From Acidimicrobiaceae bacterium (GTDB lineage: Bacteria; Actinomycetota; Acidimicrobiia; Acidimicrobiales; UBA10347): a DNA stretch of 6,692 nucleotides. Location of the stretch: NCBI GenBank assembly GCA_003485885.1, contig DNHM01000492.1:1-6692 (forward strand), read 5' to 3'. The translations under genes were made by a program, and so were the position numbers. The notes beneath the pieces are model-generated. The model searched no databases. It worked only from the letters and a program-made list of their open reading frames with translations, and was not told the DNA's origin. Each line of letters starts with the position of its first letter. The stretch's first letter is position 1. Positions 1 to 6,692 of this stretch are shown piece by piece.

Positions 1-3000
1 AAGCAGCATCTGGGCTGGCGGCGGGATTGGACCAAACCGATCCTCCCACTCTGCAGCGACATCGGCGACCTCAGCCAATGTGGTGACGTTGGAGAGCCGA
101 CGGTACGCCATCAGCCGCATCGCTTCCTTGGGTGCGTAGGACTCAGGAAGGTTCGCTGGCGTTGGAATTTCGATCTTGACATCTGGGGAGACCTCGACGG
201 TTTCACCCTTGAGCACCGCTACTGCCTCGGTCACCAGTTGGCAGTACAGGTCGTAACCCACGGCGGCGATATGGCCGGTCTGCCCAGTGCCAACGAGGTT
301 GCCTGCGCCGCGGATTTCTAAGTCGCGCATTGCGATACGGAAACCCGATCCCAACTCAGTGGCTTCACCAACGGTCTTCAGCCGCTCATAGGCATCTTCG
401 CTCAGCACCTTGTCGGCCGGATGGAAAAGGTAGGCGTAGGCCCGCTGGCCCGATCGGCCGACGCGTCCTCGGAGCTGATGCATCTGGCCGAGGCCGAGCA
501 AGTCCGCGCGGTCCACCACCAGCGTGTTCACACTGGGCATATCAATGCCAGATTCGATAATGGTCGTGCACACGAGCACGTCGTACTCTTGCTCCCAGAA
601 GTCGTAGACGACCTGCTCCAGTGAACCTTCGTCCATTTGGCCGTGCGCAACTGCCACTCGGGCTTCGGGCACCAAGGAGCGGAGCTCATCGGCGACCTGC
701 TCAATATCTTGCACCCGGTTATGCACGAAGAACGCTTGGCCTTCGCGGAGTAACTCGCGCCGAATTGCCTCGGCCACCGCTCGTTCATCGTACTCGCCGA
801 CATAGGTCAGGATCGGCTGGCGATCAGCCGGAGGCGTGTGCAGCAAGGTCAAGTCCCGAATACCGGTCAGGCTCAACTCGAGTGTACGTGGAATCGGTGT
901 TGCGCTCAGCGTGAGCACGTCGACGGCAGCCTTGAGCTGTTTGATCGACTCCTTGTGTTTCACGCCAAAACGTTGTTCCTCGTCGATCACGAGCAACCCA
1001 AGTTTTGGAATCTTGATGTCTTTCGACAATAAACGGTGGGTGCCAACCACGAGATCGACCTCGCCCTTGGCAAGATCTTCTGTGACTTTGCGGGCCTGAG
1101 CTGCCGTCAGAAATCGGCTAAGGACCTCGACCCGAATTGGATAGGCGGCAAAACGTTCGCTGAAGGTCTGGTAGTGCTGTTGTGCCAGCAGGGTCGTAGG
1201 CACGAGCACCGCAACCTGCGTGCCATCCTGGATCGCCTTGAACGCACCTCGAAGAGCAATTTCGGTTTTACCGAAACCAACGTCGCCACAGATAAGGCGA
1301 TCCATCGGCAGCGCCCGCTCCATGTCGCCCTTGACCTCGTCAATCGCCTTGAGCTGGTCCGGTGTCTCCTGAAACGGGAACGATGCCTCGAGCTCGGCTT
1401 GCCATGGCGTATCTGGACCGAACGCGTGCCCAGGCGTCGTAACCCGCTGCTGATAGAGCAGCACGAGTTCCTGCGCTACTTCGGCAACCGCAGACTGGGC
1501 TTTACCTTTCGCCTTCTGCCAGTCAGCGCCGCCCATACGACTGAGGCTCGGCGAGTCGCCGCCGGTGTAATGGCGGATCGCATCGATCTGGTCCGACGGC
1601 AAATACAGCCTGTCAGTTCCCCGATACTGGAGCACCAGATAGTCGCGGTCGACACCTGCTATCGCTCGGGTCTCCATGCCGCCGTACTTGGCAATGCCGT
1701 GCTGGCGGTGAACCACATACCTGCCAGGCTTGAGATCCTCGAGGTCGGCGGATTGTTGGACACGCTGGCGTTGTTTACGGTGAGCTCGGCGGCGTCCGGT
1801 GAGTTCTGGTTCGCTCAGGATTGCCAGCTTCAGCGATGGCAGAACACAACCCTGCACCAGCGGCGCAACCACAACATGGGCGCTTCGGCCATCAGTGAAG
1901 TGGGCATCGGGATCAAGCGACAGATCAAGACCTTGCTCGGCGAGCAAACCATGAATGCGATTGACCGACCCGTGGCTGTCAACAGCCACGACCGCTCGGT
2001 AGCCATCGGCGATCAACCGCTGGAGTTGCGGAATCGGGCCACGCCCCTCGCCAATAGCCCGGTCCCATCCGCTTGAATCAACGGTGGCGACGTCGGGGCT
2101 CACCGCGTGGGGTGACACCGACCAGATCGGAGACGTCGTCTGGGAGAGAGCGCGGTCAAATTCCGTGTGCAGCTTGGCAAGACCTGTGTCCGAGGCCTCG
2201 ACGGCACCCCATGTTGTCGCCAATGTCGCTGCCAGGTCTGCTTCTTCAGCCAAGAGATCCTCGGCTCGACGACGCAGGCGCTGCGGTTCGACGAGCACCA
2301 CATGAGCATCGTTACCAAGCAGGTCACCAACAACATCGTTGCTGTCGTCGAACCATGGCAACCACGACTCCATCCCGTCGAAGAATTGACCATCGGCGTA
2401 ACGCTGCCAGTGTTCGCGACCCCAGGGTGACACCGACATGAGCTGTTCGGCCCGAGCCCGCATGGCTTCATTCGGGATGATTTCGCGGCACGGGAAGATA
2501 TCGATGCTCCCTACGGGATCTGTTGAACGCTGATCTGCGACCGCGAACTCGGTGAGGCGGTCGACTTCGTCGCCCCAGAGATCAATACGAATCGGAGCGG
2601 ACCCAGTCGAGGGATACACATCGATAATGGAGCCACGCACGGCAACATCGCCGCGATGTTCCACCTGGCTATCTCGCCGATACCCGATGTTGATCAGCTT
2701 GGTAATGAAGTCATCCATCTCCAGTTGATCACCCTGGGCAACATGCAGCGGCTCAATGGCTCGGTTTGAGGGAGACAAACGTTGCAACAAGGCTCGGATC
2801 GGCACGACCAGGACCTTGGGCGAAGATCCATTGCGGAGTTGCCACAGCAGTTGCGTACGACGGCCCATTGTTTCAACAGCTGGGCTTACTCGTTCGAACG
2901 GGAGCGTCTCCCATGCGGGGAAGACCTGTGCATGTTCGGCGCCGAGCCAGGTTTCGAGATCGCTGGCCAGTCGTTCGGCCGCGTTGGTGGTGGCAGTGAC

Positions 3001-3156
3001 GACCACAATCGGCCGGCGATCACCGAATCCAGCAATTGCAGCGAGCACCATCGGTTGTGCAGCCTCGGCGACCGCCAGGTCGGCGTGTTTCTTTCCAAGT
3101 GACGCGCTGAGAGCAGGGTCGTCGGAAAGGCGTGCTGTGAGCTCGCGTAATGCCAC
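1..3156 (-). CDS. mfd: Transcription-repair coupling factor Mfd (C-terminus cut by window edge)
   Basis: Mfd is a DNA translocase that removes RNA polymerase stalled at lesions and recruits UvrA for nucleotide excision repair. The frame was read by hand from the start to base 1 and is open for 1052 codons with no stop or frameshift. The N-terminal UvrB-like module (about residues 1-400) has a degenerate, inactive P-loop (about 51-60) and the family motif FPAWETLPFERVSP (79-92). The CarD-like RNA polymerase interaction domain starts near 475 (VVHRQHGIAKYGGMET). The RecG-like motor follows: Walker A GDVGFGKTE (624-632), GTHRLL (705-710), DEEQ (725-728), SATPIPRTL (751-759), TTIIESGID (864-872) and QLRGRVGRS (894-902), then the TRG-type segment RDLEIRGAGNLVG (944-956). 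The C-terminal domain has begun (EDRFGPIPPP), so roughly 80-150 residues are missing compared with family length. The start is GTG, 14 bases after pth. An AGGA overlapping the pth stop lies 12 bases upstream, rather far for a Shine-Dalgarno. No better upstream start is visible. Confidence 0.97.
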   Translation of the reverse strand, partial: MALRELTARLSDDPALSASLGKKHADLAVAEAAQPMVLAAIAGFGDRRPIVVVTATTNAAERLASDLETWLGAEHAQVFPAWETLPFERVSPAVETMGRRTQLLWQLRNGSSPKVLVVPIRALLQRLSPSNRAIEPLHVAQGDQLEMDDFITKLINIGYRRDSQVEHRGDVAVRGSIIDVYPSTGSAPIRIDLWGDEVDRLTEFAVADQRSTDPVGSIDIFPCREIIPNEAMRARAEQLMSVSPWGREHWQRYADGQFFDGMESWLPWFDDSNDVVGDLLGNDAHVVLVEPQRLRRRAEDLLAEEADLAATLATTWGAVEASDTGLAKLHTEFDRALSQTTSPIWSVSPHAVSPDVATVDSSGWDRAIGEGRGPIPQLQRLIADGYRAVVAVDSHGSVNRIHGLLAEQGLDLSLDPDAHFTDGRSAHVVVAPLVQGCVLPSLKLAILSEPELTGRRRAHRKQRQRVQQSADLEDLKPGRYVVHRQHGIAKYGGMETRAIAGVDRDYLVLQYRGTDRLYLPSDQIDAIRHYTGGDSPSLSRMGGADWQKAKGKAQSAVAEVAQELVLLYQQRVTTPGHAFGPDTPWQAELEASFPFQETPDQLKAIDEVKGDMERALPMDRLICGDVGFGKTEIALRGAFKAIQDGTQVAVLVPTTLLAQQHYQTFSERFAAYPIRVEVLSRFLTAAQARKVTEDLAKGEVDLVVGTHRLLSKDIKIPKLGLLVIDEEQRFGVKHKESIKQLKAAVDVLTLSATPIPRTLELSLTGIRDLTLLHTPPADRQPILTYVGEYDERAVAEAIRRELLREGQAFFVHNRVQDIEQVADELRSLVPEARVAVAHGQMDEGSLEQVVYDFWEQEYDVLVCTTIIESGIDMPSVNTLVVDRADLLGLGQMHQLRGRVGRSGQRAYAYLFHPADKVLSEDAYERLKTVGEATELGSGFRIAMRDLEIRGAGNLVGTGQTGHIAAVGYDLYCQLVTEAVAVLKGETVEVSPDVKIEIPTPANLPESYAPKEAMRLMAYRRLSNVTTLAEVADVAAEWEDRFGPIPPPAQMLL

Positions 3157-3170
3157 GGTCGTTCGGTTTC

Positions 3171-3785
3171 CTACGTGTTGAAGCGGTTCATCACGGCAAC
3201 CGCAGGTTCGACAAGCAACATTTCGGCGGCGTCGGCAGCCGTTTCCACGATTTCGTCCAGCAGTTGACGATCCTCTTTGCCAGGCCGCTTGAGAACCCAG
3301 TCGGCGCCTTGCATACGGCCAGGTGCCTTACCGACACCGATGCGCAGACGAACAAAGTCGGTTGAGTGCACATGATCACGAATCGACTTGAGCCCGTTGT
3401 GACCAGCGAGCCCACCGCCGACTTTGACCTTAAACCGGCCAGGTTCAAGGTCAAGCTCATCGTGCACCACAACAAGACGTTCCAGGTCCTCGATGCCGTA
3501 TCGACGCATCAGCAGACGAACTGATTCACCACTGCGATTCATGAACGTCTGCGGAAAAGCGACCGCGACACGATGTTTTCCAACACGCAGTTCGTCGGTG
3601 TGGGCTGCCTCGCGAGATGTCTTTAGTTTGCCGCCGTAGCGCTCAACCAGTTCGTGAACGACCTCGACCCCAATATTGTGGCGGGTGCCTTCGTATTGGT
3701 TTCCGGGGTTGCCGAGGCCGACGACCAACAGGTCAGCCGGCGTCCCTCGACGTGGTTCTTGCTTGAGCTTGCGGCGGAGCGCCAA
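3171..3785 (-). CDS. pth: Peptidyl-tRNA hydrolase
   Basis: This cytoplasmic enzyme cleaves the ester bond of peptidyl-tRNAs that drop off ribosomes, recycling the tRNA. At 204 residues it is slightly longer than the usual ~190. Family landmarks are all present: VVGLGNPG with Asn26, GTRHNIG with the catalytic His36, QTFMNRSG with Asn83, HDELDLEPG with Asp109, and GGGLAGHNGLKSI with Asn130. These match Asn10, His20, Asn68, Asp93 and Asn114 of the E. coli enzyme. The start is TTG, five bases after the bL25 stop codon, with only a weak purine stretch (AAGAG) close in front, so translation may depend on coupling to the upstream gene. This start gives about 17 extra basic residues (ALRRKLKQEPRRGTPAD) before the conserved core. 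A start at the CTG/TTG codons at residues 19-20 would remove them but has no better ribosome site. The function is certain; the exact start is not. Confidence 0.96.
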   Translation of the reverse strand: MALRRKLKQEPRRGTPADLLVVGLGNPGNQYEGTRHNIGVEVVHELVERYGGKLKTSREAAHTDELRVGKHRVAVAFPQTFMNRSGESVRLLMRRYGIEDLERLVVVHDELDLEPGRFKVKVGGGLAGHNGLKSIRDHVHSTDFVRLRIGVGKAPGRMQGADWVLKRPGKEDRQLLDEIVETAADAAEMLLVEPAVAVMNRFNT

Positions 3786-3790
3786 CGCTC

Positions 3791-4444
3791 TTAATCGTCG
3801 CTGGAGTCGCCAGCAGGTGCGGCTGCACCCTCTTCGCTTTCGGCTGCTTCGGCTGCATCATCTGCACGCATTGCTTCGAGCGTGGAACGAGTCACGACTG
3901 CGGTCGCAACCGTGGTTTCAGCGCTCATCGCGGCCTCGACACCCTCAGGAAGTTTGAGGTCTTCAACACGAATGCTGTCACCGACTTCCATGTCTGAGAT
4001 GTCGACTTCGATCTCGTTAGGAATCGAAGTTGGCTTGGTGCTGATCACAACCGAGAACAGCGCCTGATCGACCATGCCGCTCACGTTGGCAACGGCTTTG
4101 GACTCACCGATAAGAATCAGTGGAACCTCAAGCTCGAAGTTCGCATTGGGGTCAACCCGAATGAAGTCGATATGGCTGACCTCATCGCGCACCACATGGC
4201 GTTGGATGTCCTTGACCAAACACAGCTGATCGGCACCATCAATGGTGAGATTCAGCAATGCGTTGAGTCCGGCGCTACCGCTCAGCGCAGTCCGAGCCTC
4301 GGAGTAGTTAACCGATACAGGGATCGGCTCGCTCTCGAGGCCGTACACGACGGCCGGTATACGGCCTTCGCGGCGAAGTCGGCGAGATGAACTCGACCCG
4401 ATTTCACGACCGGTTACGGCATTTAGAGCAACTTGTTGAGACAT
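3791..4444 (-). CDS. rplY: Large ribosomal subunit protein bL25, CTC/TL5 type
   Basis: This is a 5S rRNA-binding protein of the 50S subunit, of the long CTC/TL5 form (217 residues from the ATG) rather than the ~95-residue E. coli L25. The N-terminal L25 domain covers about residues 1-92 (RRLRREGRIPAVVYG, then KDIQRHVVRDEVSHIDF). The beta-rich TL5 domain covers about 95-185 (EVPLILIGESKAV, IPNEIEVDISDMEVGDSI, VEDLKLPEGV). It ends in an acidic, alanine-rich tail of ~24 residues (from ADDAAEAAESEEG), common in actinobacterial members. Two adjacent in-frame starts exist, GTG at 4447 and ATG at 4444. I chose the ATG because GAGG at 4454-4451 lies six bases before it but only three before the GTG. 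The TAA stop is five bases from the pth start, so the two genes are probably translated in series. CTC is a general-stress protein in Bacillus, but I see no sigma-B-like promoter here. Confidence 0.95.
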   Translation of the reverse strand: MSQQVALNAVTGREIGSSSSRRLRREGRIPAVVYGLESEPIPVSVNYSEARTALSGSAGLNALLNLTIDGADQLCLVKDIQRHVVRDEVSHIDFIRVDPNANFELEVPLILIGESKAVANVSGMVDQALFSVVISTKPTSIPNEIEVDISDMEVGDSIRVEDLKLPEGVEAAMSAETTVATAVVTRSTLEAMRADDAAEAAESEEGAAAPAGDSSDD

Positions 4445-4450
4445 CACAAA

Positions 4451-4454
4451 CCTC
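4451..4454 (-). promoter_or_regulatory. Shine-Dalgarno of the bL25 gene (decides ATG over GTG)
   Basis: GAGG on the minus strand is six bases before ATG (4444-4442) and three before the adjacent in-frame GTG (4447-4445). The spacing favours the ATG as the start. Confidence 0.6.
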
Positions 4455-4504
4455 GTTGGCGATTCTTAAGCTTGATTAGCGTAACGCCCTGGGGTGGCAT
4501 TACC

Positions 4505-4531
4505 GCCCGGTTGGGCTTGATTTGAACGGGC
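4505..4531 (-). other. Imperfect hairpin in the prs-rplY gap
   Basis: In the spacer between prs and the bL25 gene, the minus strand reads GCCCGTT, a 12-base loop, then AACCGGGC. This pairs over seven positions with one bulged C. No T-run follows in the direction of transcription, so it is not a clear intrinsic terminator. It may be a weak terminator, a processing site or chance. I found no convincing promoter elsewhere in this gap, although its length would allow one for rplY-pth-mfd. Confidence 0.3.
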
Positions 4532-4573
4532 TTTCGCCACAAATTCTGAGACAGCGGTGACGACCGACTGCAC

Positions 4574-5548
4574 CTAGTTGTAGTTGCCTCCGCCAAAGAT
4601 TTCACTGACGGACGTATCTTCGAAGATGCCACGTATGGCAGCTGCGATAAGAGGGGCGATGGAAACGACTTCCATTTTGTCGATCGTGCGGGTCAGCGGC
4701 AGTGTGTTCGTCACGACGACCTTTTCGATGCATGAGTTCTCGAGTCGCTCGATGGCAGGGCCACTGAACACACCGTGGGTTGTTGCCGCGATCACCTTGC
4801 TTGCACCTTTTTCTTTCAGCAACTCGGCTGCGGCAACGATCGTGCCACCTGTGTCGATCATGTCATCGATCAACACGCAGGGTTTGCCATCGACATCACC
4901 CACGACATCTTTGGCCTCCACAGCATTCTTCTGATTCGGCAGCCGACGTTTGTGCACGATTGCGAGGTCAGCGTCGAGCCTCTGGGCATAACGCTCGGCC
5001 ACCTTCACCCGTCCGGCATCGGGTGATACCACGACGAGGTCGTCGGCCAGTTTTCCAAGCGCATCACACAACACCGGCATGGCCACTAAGTGATCCCATG
5101 GCCCTTCGAAGAAACCTTGCAGCTGGTTCGAGTGCAGGTCGACGCTCACCATGCGGGATGCGCCGGCAACTCGGAACTGGTCAGCAACAAGTTTCGCGGT
5201 GATTGGCTCTCGCCCTGACGCCTTGCGGTCTTGGCGGGCATACCCATAGAACGGAGCGACAACCGTTGTGCGTTTTGCTGATGCTCGCTCGGCAGCGTCG
5301 ACCATGATCAGGTGTTCCATGATCGCATCGTTGATCGACATGTCAGCGGTGCCGGTGTGGGTTTGAAGGATGAAGACATCGCCGCCGCGCACCGACTCGG
5401 CGAACTTGCAGTAGATCTCTCCGTTCGCGAAGTCGGACAGGTTGGCGTCGATCAAATCGACCTCGAGTAACGCTGCGACTTCCTCGGCCAGCTCTGGATG
5501 GGCCCGGCCACTGATCAGAAGGAGGCGTTTCTTGGCTGATAGTTCCAT
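4574..5548 (-). CDS. prs: Ribose-phosphate pyrophosphokinase (PRPP synthetase, class I)
   Basis: Prs transfers pyrophosphate from ATP to ribose 5-phosphate, giving PRPP for purine, pyrimidine, NAD, histidine and tryptophan synthesis. It is cytoplasmic and normally hexameric. At 324 residues it has full family length. Visible landmarks are SGRAHPELAEEVA (13-25), FANGEIYCKF (40-49), the ATP-site segment APFYGYARQDRKASGREPIT (98-117), the metal/PRPP signature DLHSNQLQGFF (137-147), SPDAGRVKVAE (175-185), the flexible-loop start HKRR (199-202), and the ribose 5-phosphate loop VLIDDMIDTGGT (225-236). The C-terminus (VVSIAPLIAAAIRGIFE) matches actinobacterial Prs closely. The ATG start has GGAG at 5560-5557 with an eight-base spacer. 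The gene sits 81 bases after glmU, and a ~125-base gap separates it from the bL25 gene. Nothing in the sequence suggests loss of activity. Confidence 0.97.
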   Translation of the reverse strand: MELSAKKRLLLISGRAHPELAEEVAALLEVDLIDANLSDFANGEIYCKFAESVRGGDVFILQTHTGTADMSINDAIMEHLIMVDAAERASAKRTTVVAPFYGYARQDRKASGREPITAKLVADQFRVAGASRMVSVDLHSNQLQGFFEGPWDHLVAMPVLCDALGKLADDLVVVSPDAGRVKVAERYAQRLDADLAIVHKRRLPNQKNAVEAKDVVGDVDGKPCVLIDDMIDTGGTIVAAAELLKEKGASKVIAATTHGVFSGPAIERLENSCIEKVVVTNTLPLTRTIDKMEVVSIAPLIAAAIRGIFEDTSVSEIFGGGNYN

Positions 5549-5562
5549 GGTGGATTCTCCAC
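5549..5562 (-). promoter_or_regulatory. prs ribosome-binding site within a small hairpin
   Basis: GGAG at 5560-5557 lies eight bases before the prs ATG and is the best Shine-Dalgarno in the region. The same bases form part of a perfect inverted repeat, GTGGA-GAA-TCCAC (5562-5550), directly in front of the start codon. A 5-bp stem with a three-base loop could partly mask the site, but it is short and may have no effect. The rest of the 81-bp gap also holds an 11-bp near-palindrome (CTCGCCGCGAG on the plus strand, 5573-5583). Confidence 0.5.
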
Positions 5563-5618
5563 AGTGATGGCTCTCGCCGCGAGTCAGCGAACCTAGTTGG
5601 TGCTCATGCTTAGCGAGG

Positions 5619-5632
5619 TGACCACACGGTCA
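5619..5632 (-). repeat. Inverted repeat TGACC-N4-GGTCA across the glmU stop codon
   Basis: A perfect 5-bp inverted repeat with a four-base centre overlaps the TGA stop of glmU. It could form a short hairpin in the transcript or be an operator half-site pair. No T-run follows, so it is not a standard intrinsic terminator. A -35-like TTGACC overlaps its first arm, but no convincing -10 was found at the right distance. The pattern is seen; any function is a guess. Confidence 0.35.
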
Positions 5633-6673
5633 ATTATTGTCACTATCTGCGCAACGATGTTCGAACGGCCCAACCAAATTTCCTGCTTGCACCGTGGCGC
5701 CGGTAACCATCGAACTCACAACACGGGCCCCGGATTTGATCGTGGCGTCGACGAGGTACGAGTTCGGCCCAACAACAGCGCCAGTCTCTACCGTGGTCGC
5801 CCCGTGGAGGGTCGTGGCAGCATGCACCGTAACATCGGGTTCGATCACGACCGTTACATCGATCACGGTGGAGGATGGCTGCACGATCGTAACGCCATTG
5901 CGCATGTGGGTGTCGGCGATCCGAGCCCCCAGGTGTTCCCCTGCGTAGCCCAGCTGTGACCGGTCGTTCACGCCGCTGATTTCAACCGGATCGGCGATGA
6001 ATGCATTAACCGGGTGTCCGGCTTCGACGAGAACGCCGATCGCATCGGTCAGGTACATCTCACCCTGGGCATTGTTGCTCGAGATCATCCGAAGTGCAGG
6101 CGCAAGTAACGAACGTCGGAAGCAGTACATGCCACCGTTGATCTCACGAATAGTTCGTTGTTCCGGTGTGGCATCGCGATCTTCGACGATCGCTGTCACT
6201 CCCCCGTTGTCGGACCGCAACACCCGCCCGTAACCCGCAGGATCATCGAGCACTGCGGTGACAACCGTTGCGGCGGCGCCGCTGGCGAGGTGGCTCTCGA
6301 CCAATGCAGCGATTGTGGCATTGGTGAGCAACGGCGTATCACCAGGCACGATCAGCACATGATCATTTTCGCTAAAACTGTTGTCAAACAGATCAAGCTC
6401 AGCCAGACCTACCGCAGCGGCATCGCCGGTGCCGCGCTGCGAGAGCTGTTCGGCATACAAGAAGTGACGATCGAAGGTCGCATCTAGCGACTCGACGACC
6501 AACTCGCGGCCATGGCCGACAACAACCGCGACACTCTCAAGATCTGCACCTTCGAGTGCATGGATTACCCAGCCAAGAAGCGAGCGACCTCGCACGGTGT
6601 GGAGCGGCTTGGGCAGATCACTTTTCATCCGAGTGCCCTTGCCAGCAGCCAAGACGATCGCACTCAGCGTCAT
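5630..6673 (-). CDS. glmU: GlmU-type UDP-GlcNAc pyrophosphorylase with a shortened beta-helix domain
   Basis: The N-terminal ~240 residues form a complete GlmU nucleotidyltransferase that makes UDP-GlcNAc from UTP and GlcNAc-1-phosphate for peptidoglycan and related polymers. Seen are LAAGKGTRM (8-16), Lys22 of the PKPLH segment, QRGTGDA (79-85), the metal ligand Asp112 in PGDTPL, GYGR (147-150), Glu164, Asn179 in INGGMY, and Asn236 in SGVNDR. From about 258 a left-handed beta-helix of hexapeptide repeats begins (VTVVIEPDVTVH, TTVETGAVVGPNSY), but the protein ends at residue 347, just after GNLVGPF. Usual GlmU length is ~450-495. The absent part carries the Arg, Lys, catalytic His, Tyr and Asn of the acetyltransferase site (E. 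coli Arg333, Lys351, His363, Tyr366, Asn377). The 81 bases before prs do not encode it in another frame. Uridyltransferase activity is therefore likely and acetyltransferase activity unlikely. The start is ATG with no clear Shine-Dalgarno; it overlaps a TGA in another frame (ATGA), which may be the end of an upstream gene. Confidence 0.9.
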   Translation of the reverse strand: MTLSAIVLAAGKGTRMKSDLPKPLHTVRGRSLLGWVIHALEGADLESVAVVVGHGRELVVESLDATFDRHFLYAEQLSQRGTGDAAAVGLAELDLFDNSFSENDHVLIVPGDTPLLTNATIAALVESHLASGAAATVVTAVLDDPAGYGRVLRSDNGGVTAIVEDRDATPEQRTIREINGGMYCFRRSLLAPALRMISSNNAQGEMYLTDAIGVLVEAGHPVNAFIADPVEISGVNDRSQLGYAGEHLGARIADTHMRNGVTIVQPSSTVIDVTVVIEPDVTVHAATTLHGATTVETGAVVGPNSYLVDATIKSGARVVSSMVTGATVQAGNLVGPFEHRCADSDNN

Positions 6674-6692
6674 GATCGAGCAGTCATGATCG
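6669..6692 (-). repeat. 10-bp perfect direct repeat over the glmU start codon
   Basis: On the minus strand CGATCATGAC occurs twice, at 6692-6683 and 6678-6669, separated by the four bases TGCT. The second copy contains the ATG of glmU. The first copy contains an ATG in a different frame that would give only five codons (Met-Thr-Ala-Arg-Ser) before a TGA overlapping the glmU start. This stretch may simply be the last codons of an upstream gene that ends in ATGA overlap with glmU. The window ends here, so which it is cannot be decided. Confidence 0.6.

Noticed and set aside
1036..2076. A 346-codon open frame on the plus strand opposite mfd
   Set aside because: It lies in the frame whose triplets are exact reverse complements of the mfd codons. 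Its stops would require TTA, CTA or TCA codons in mfd, which are rare in this composition, so a long open antisense frame is expected. The protein has no recognisable family features, whereas mfd is fully conserved there.
2100..2471. Minus-strand open frame of 123 codons inside mfd
   Set aside because: It is out of frame with mfd, which reads continuously through this stretch as the UvrB-like and linker region. The same applies to shorter minus-strand frames at 528-803, 1107-1343, 2694-2876 and 2886-3098.
1..3156. Possible frameshift or pseudogene status of mfd, since no single complete frame is apparent at first sight
   Set aside because: Codon-by-codon reading shows one uninterrupted frame from GTG 3156 to base 1 with all helicase motifs intact. 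It only looks incomplete because the stop lies beyond the window.
4505..4531. Intrinsic terminator after prs
   Set aside because: The stem has a bulge and is not followed by a T-run in the direction of transcription, so a standard terminator cannot be claimed.
4444..4632. A 62-codon minus-strand frame bridging the end of prs and the start of rplY
   Set aside because: It begins inside prs in another frame, shows no recognisable motif, and has no clear ribosome site. Its TGA overlapping the bL25 start is probably chance.

Overview
This window holds five genes, all on the minus strand and in one direction: glmU, prs, a bL25/CTC ribosomal protein gene (rplY/ctc), pth and the first ~1050 codons of mfd, which runs off the left edge. 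The order glmU-prs-rplY-pth-(mfd) is a familiar housekeeping neighbourhood of Actinobacteria. The moderately high G+C (clearly above 50% by eye), the GTG and TTG starts, the long CTC-type L25 with an acidic tail and the Mfd sequence all fit an actinobacterium. Acidimicrobiia or a related aquatic lineage is my best guess, but it is an inference.

Layout, read in the direction of transcription (right to left): glmU (6673-5630) starts with an ATG that sits inside a short perfect direct repeat at the window edge. An 81-bp gap carries small inverted repeats and the prs ribosome-binding site. prs (5548-4574) follows. A 125-130 bp gap then holds an imperfect hairpin and the bL25 Shine-Dalgarno. rplY/ctc (4444-3791), pth (3785-3171) and mfd (3156 to the window edge) follow with spacers of only 5 and 14 bases, so they are very probably cotranscribed. 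No tRNA, rRNA, mobile element or CRISPR array was seen, and no stretch longer than 130 bases lacks a gene.

The genes serve core metabolism and maintenance: UDP-GlcNAc supply for the cell wall (GlmU), PRPP for nucleotides, His and Trp (Prs), 50S subunit assembly (bL25), recycling of peptidyl-tRNA (Pth) and transcription-coupled repair (Mfd). I found no new defence or mobile system. The one point with real biological content is that GlmU stops about a third of the way into its left-handed beta-helix. It has the complete uridyltransferase domain but lacks the residues that make up the acetyltransferase site. The missing part is not present in another frame downstream.
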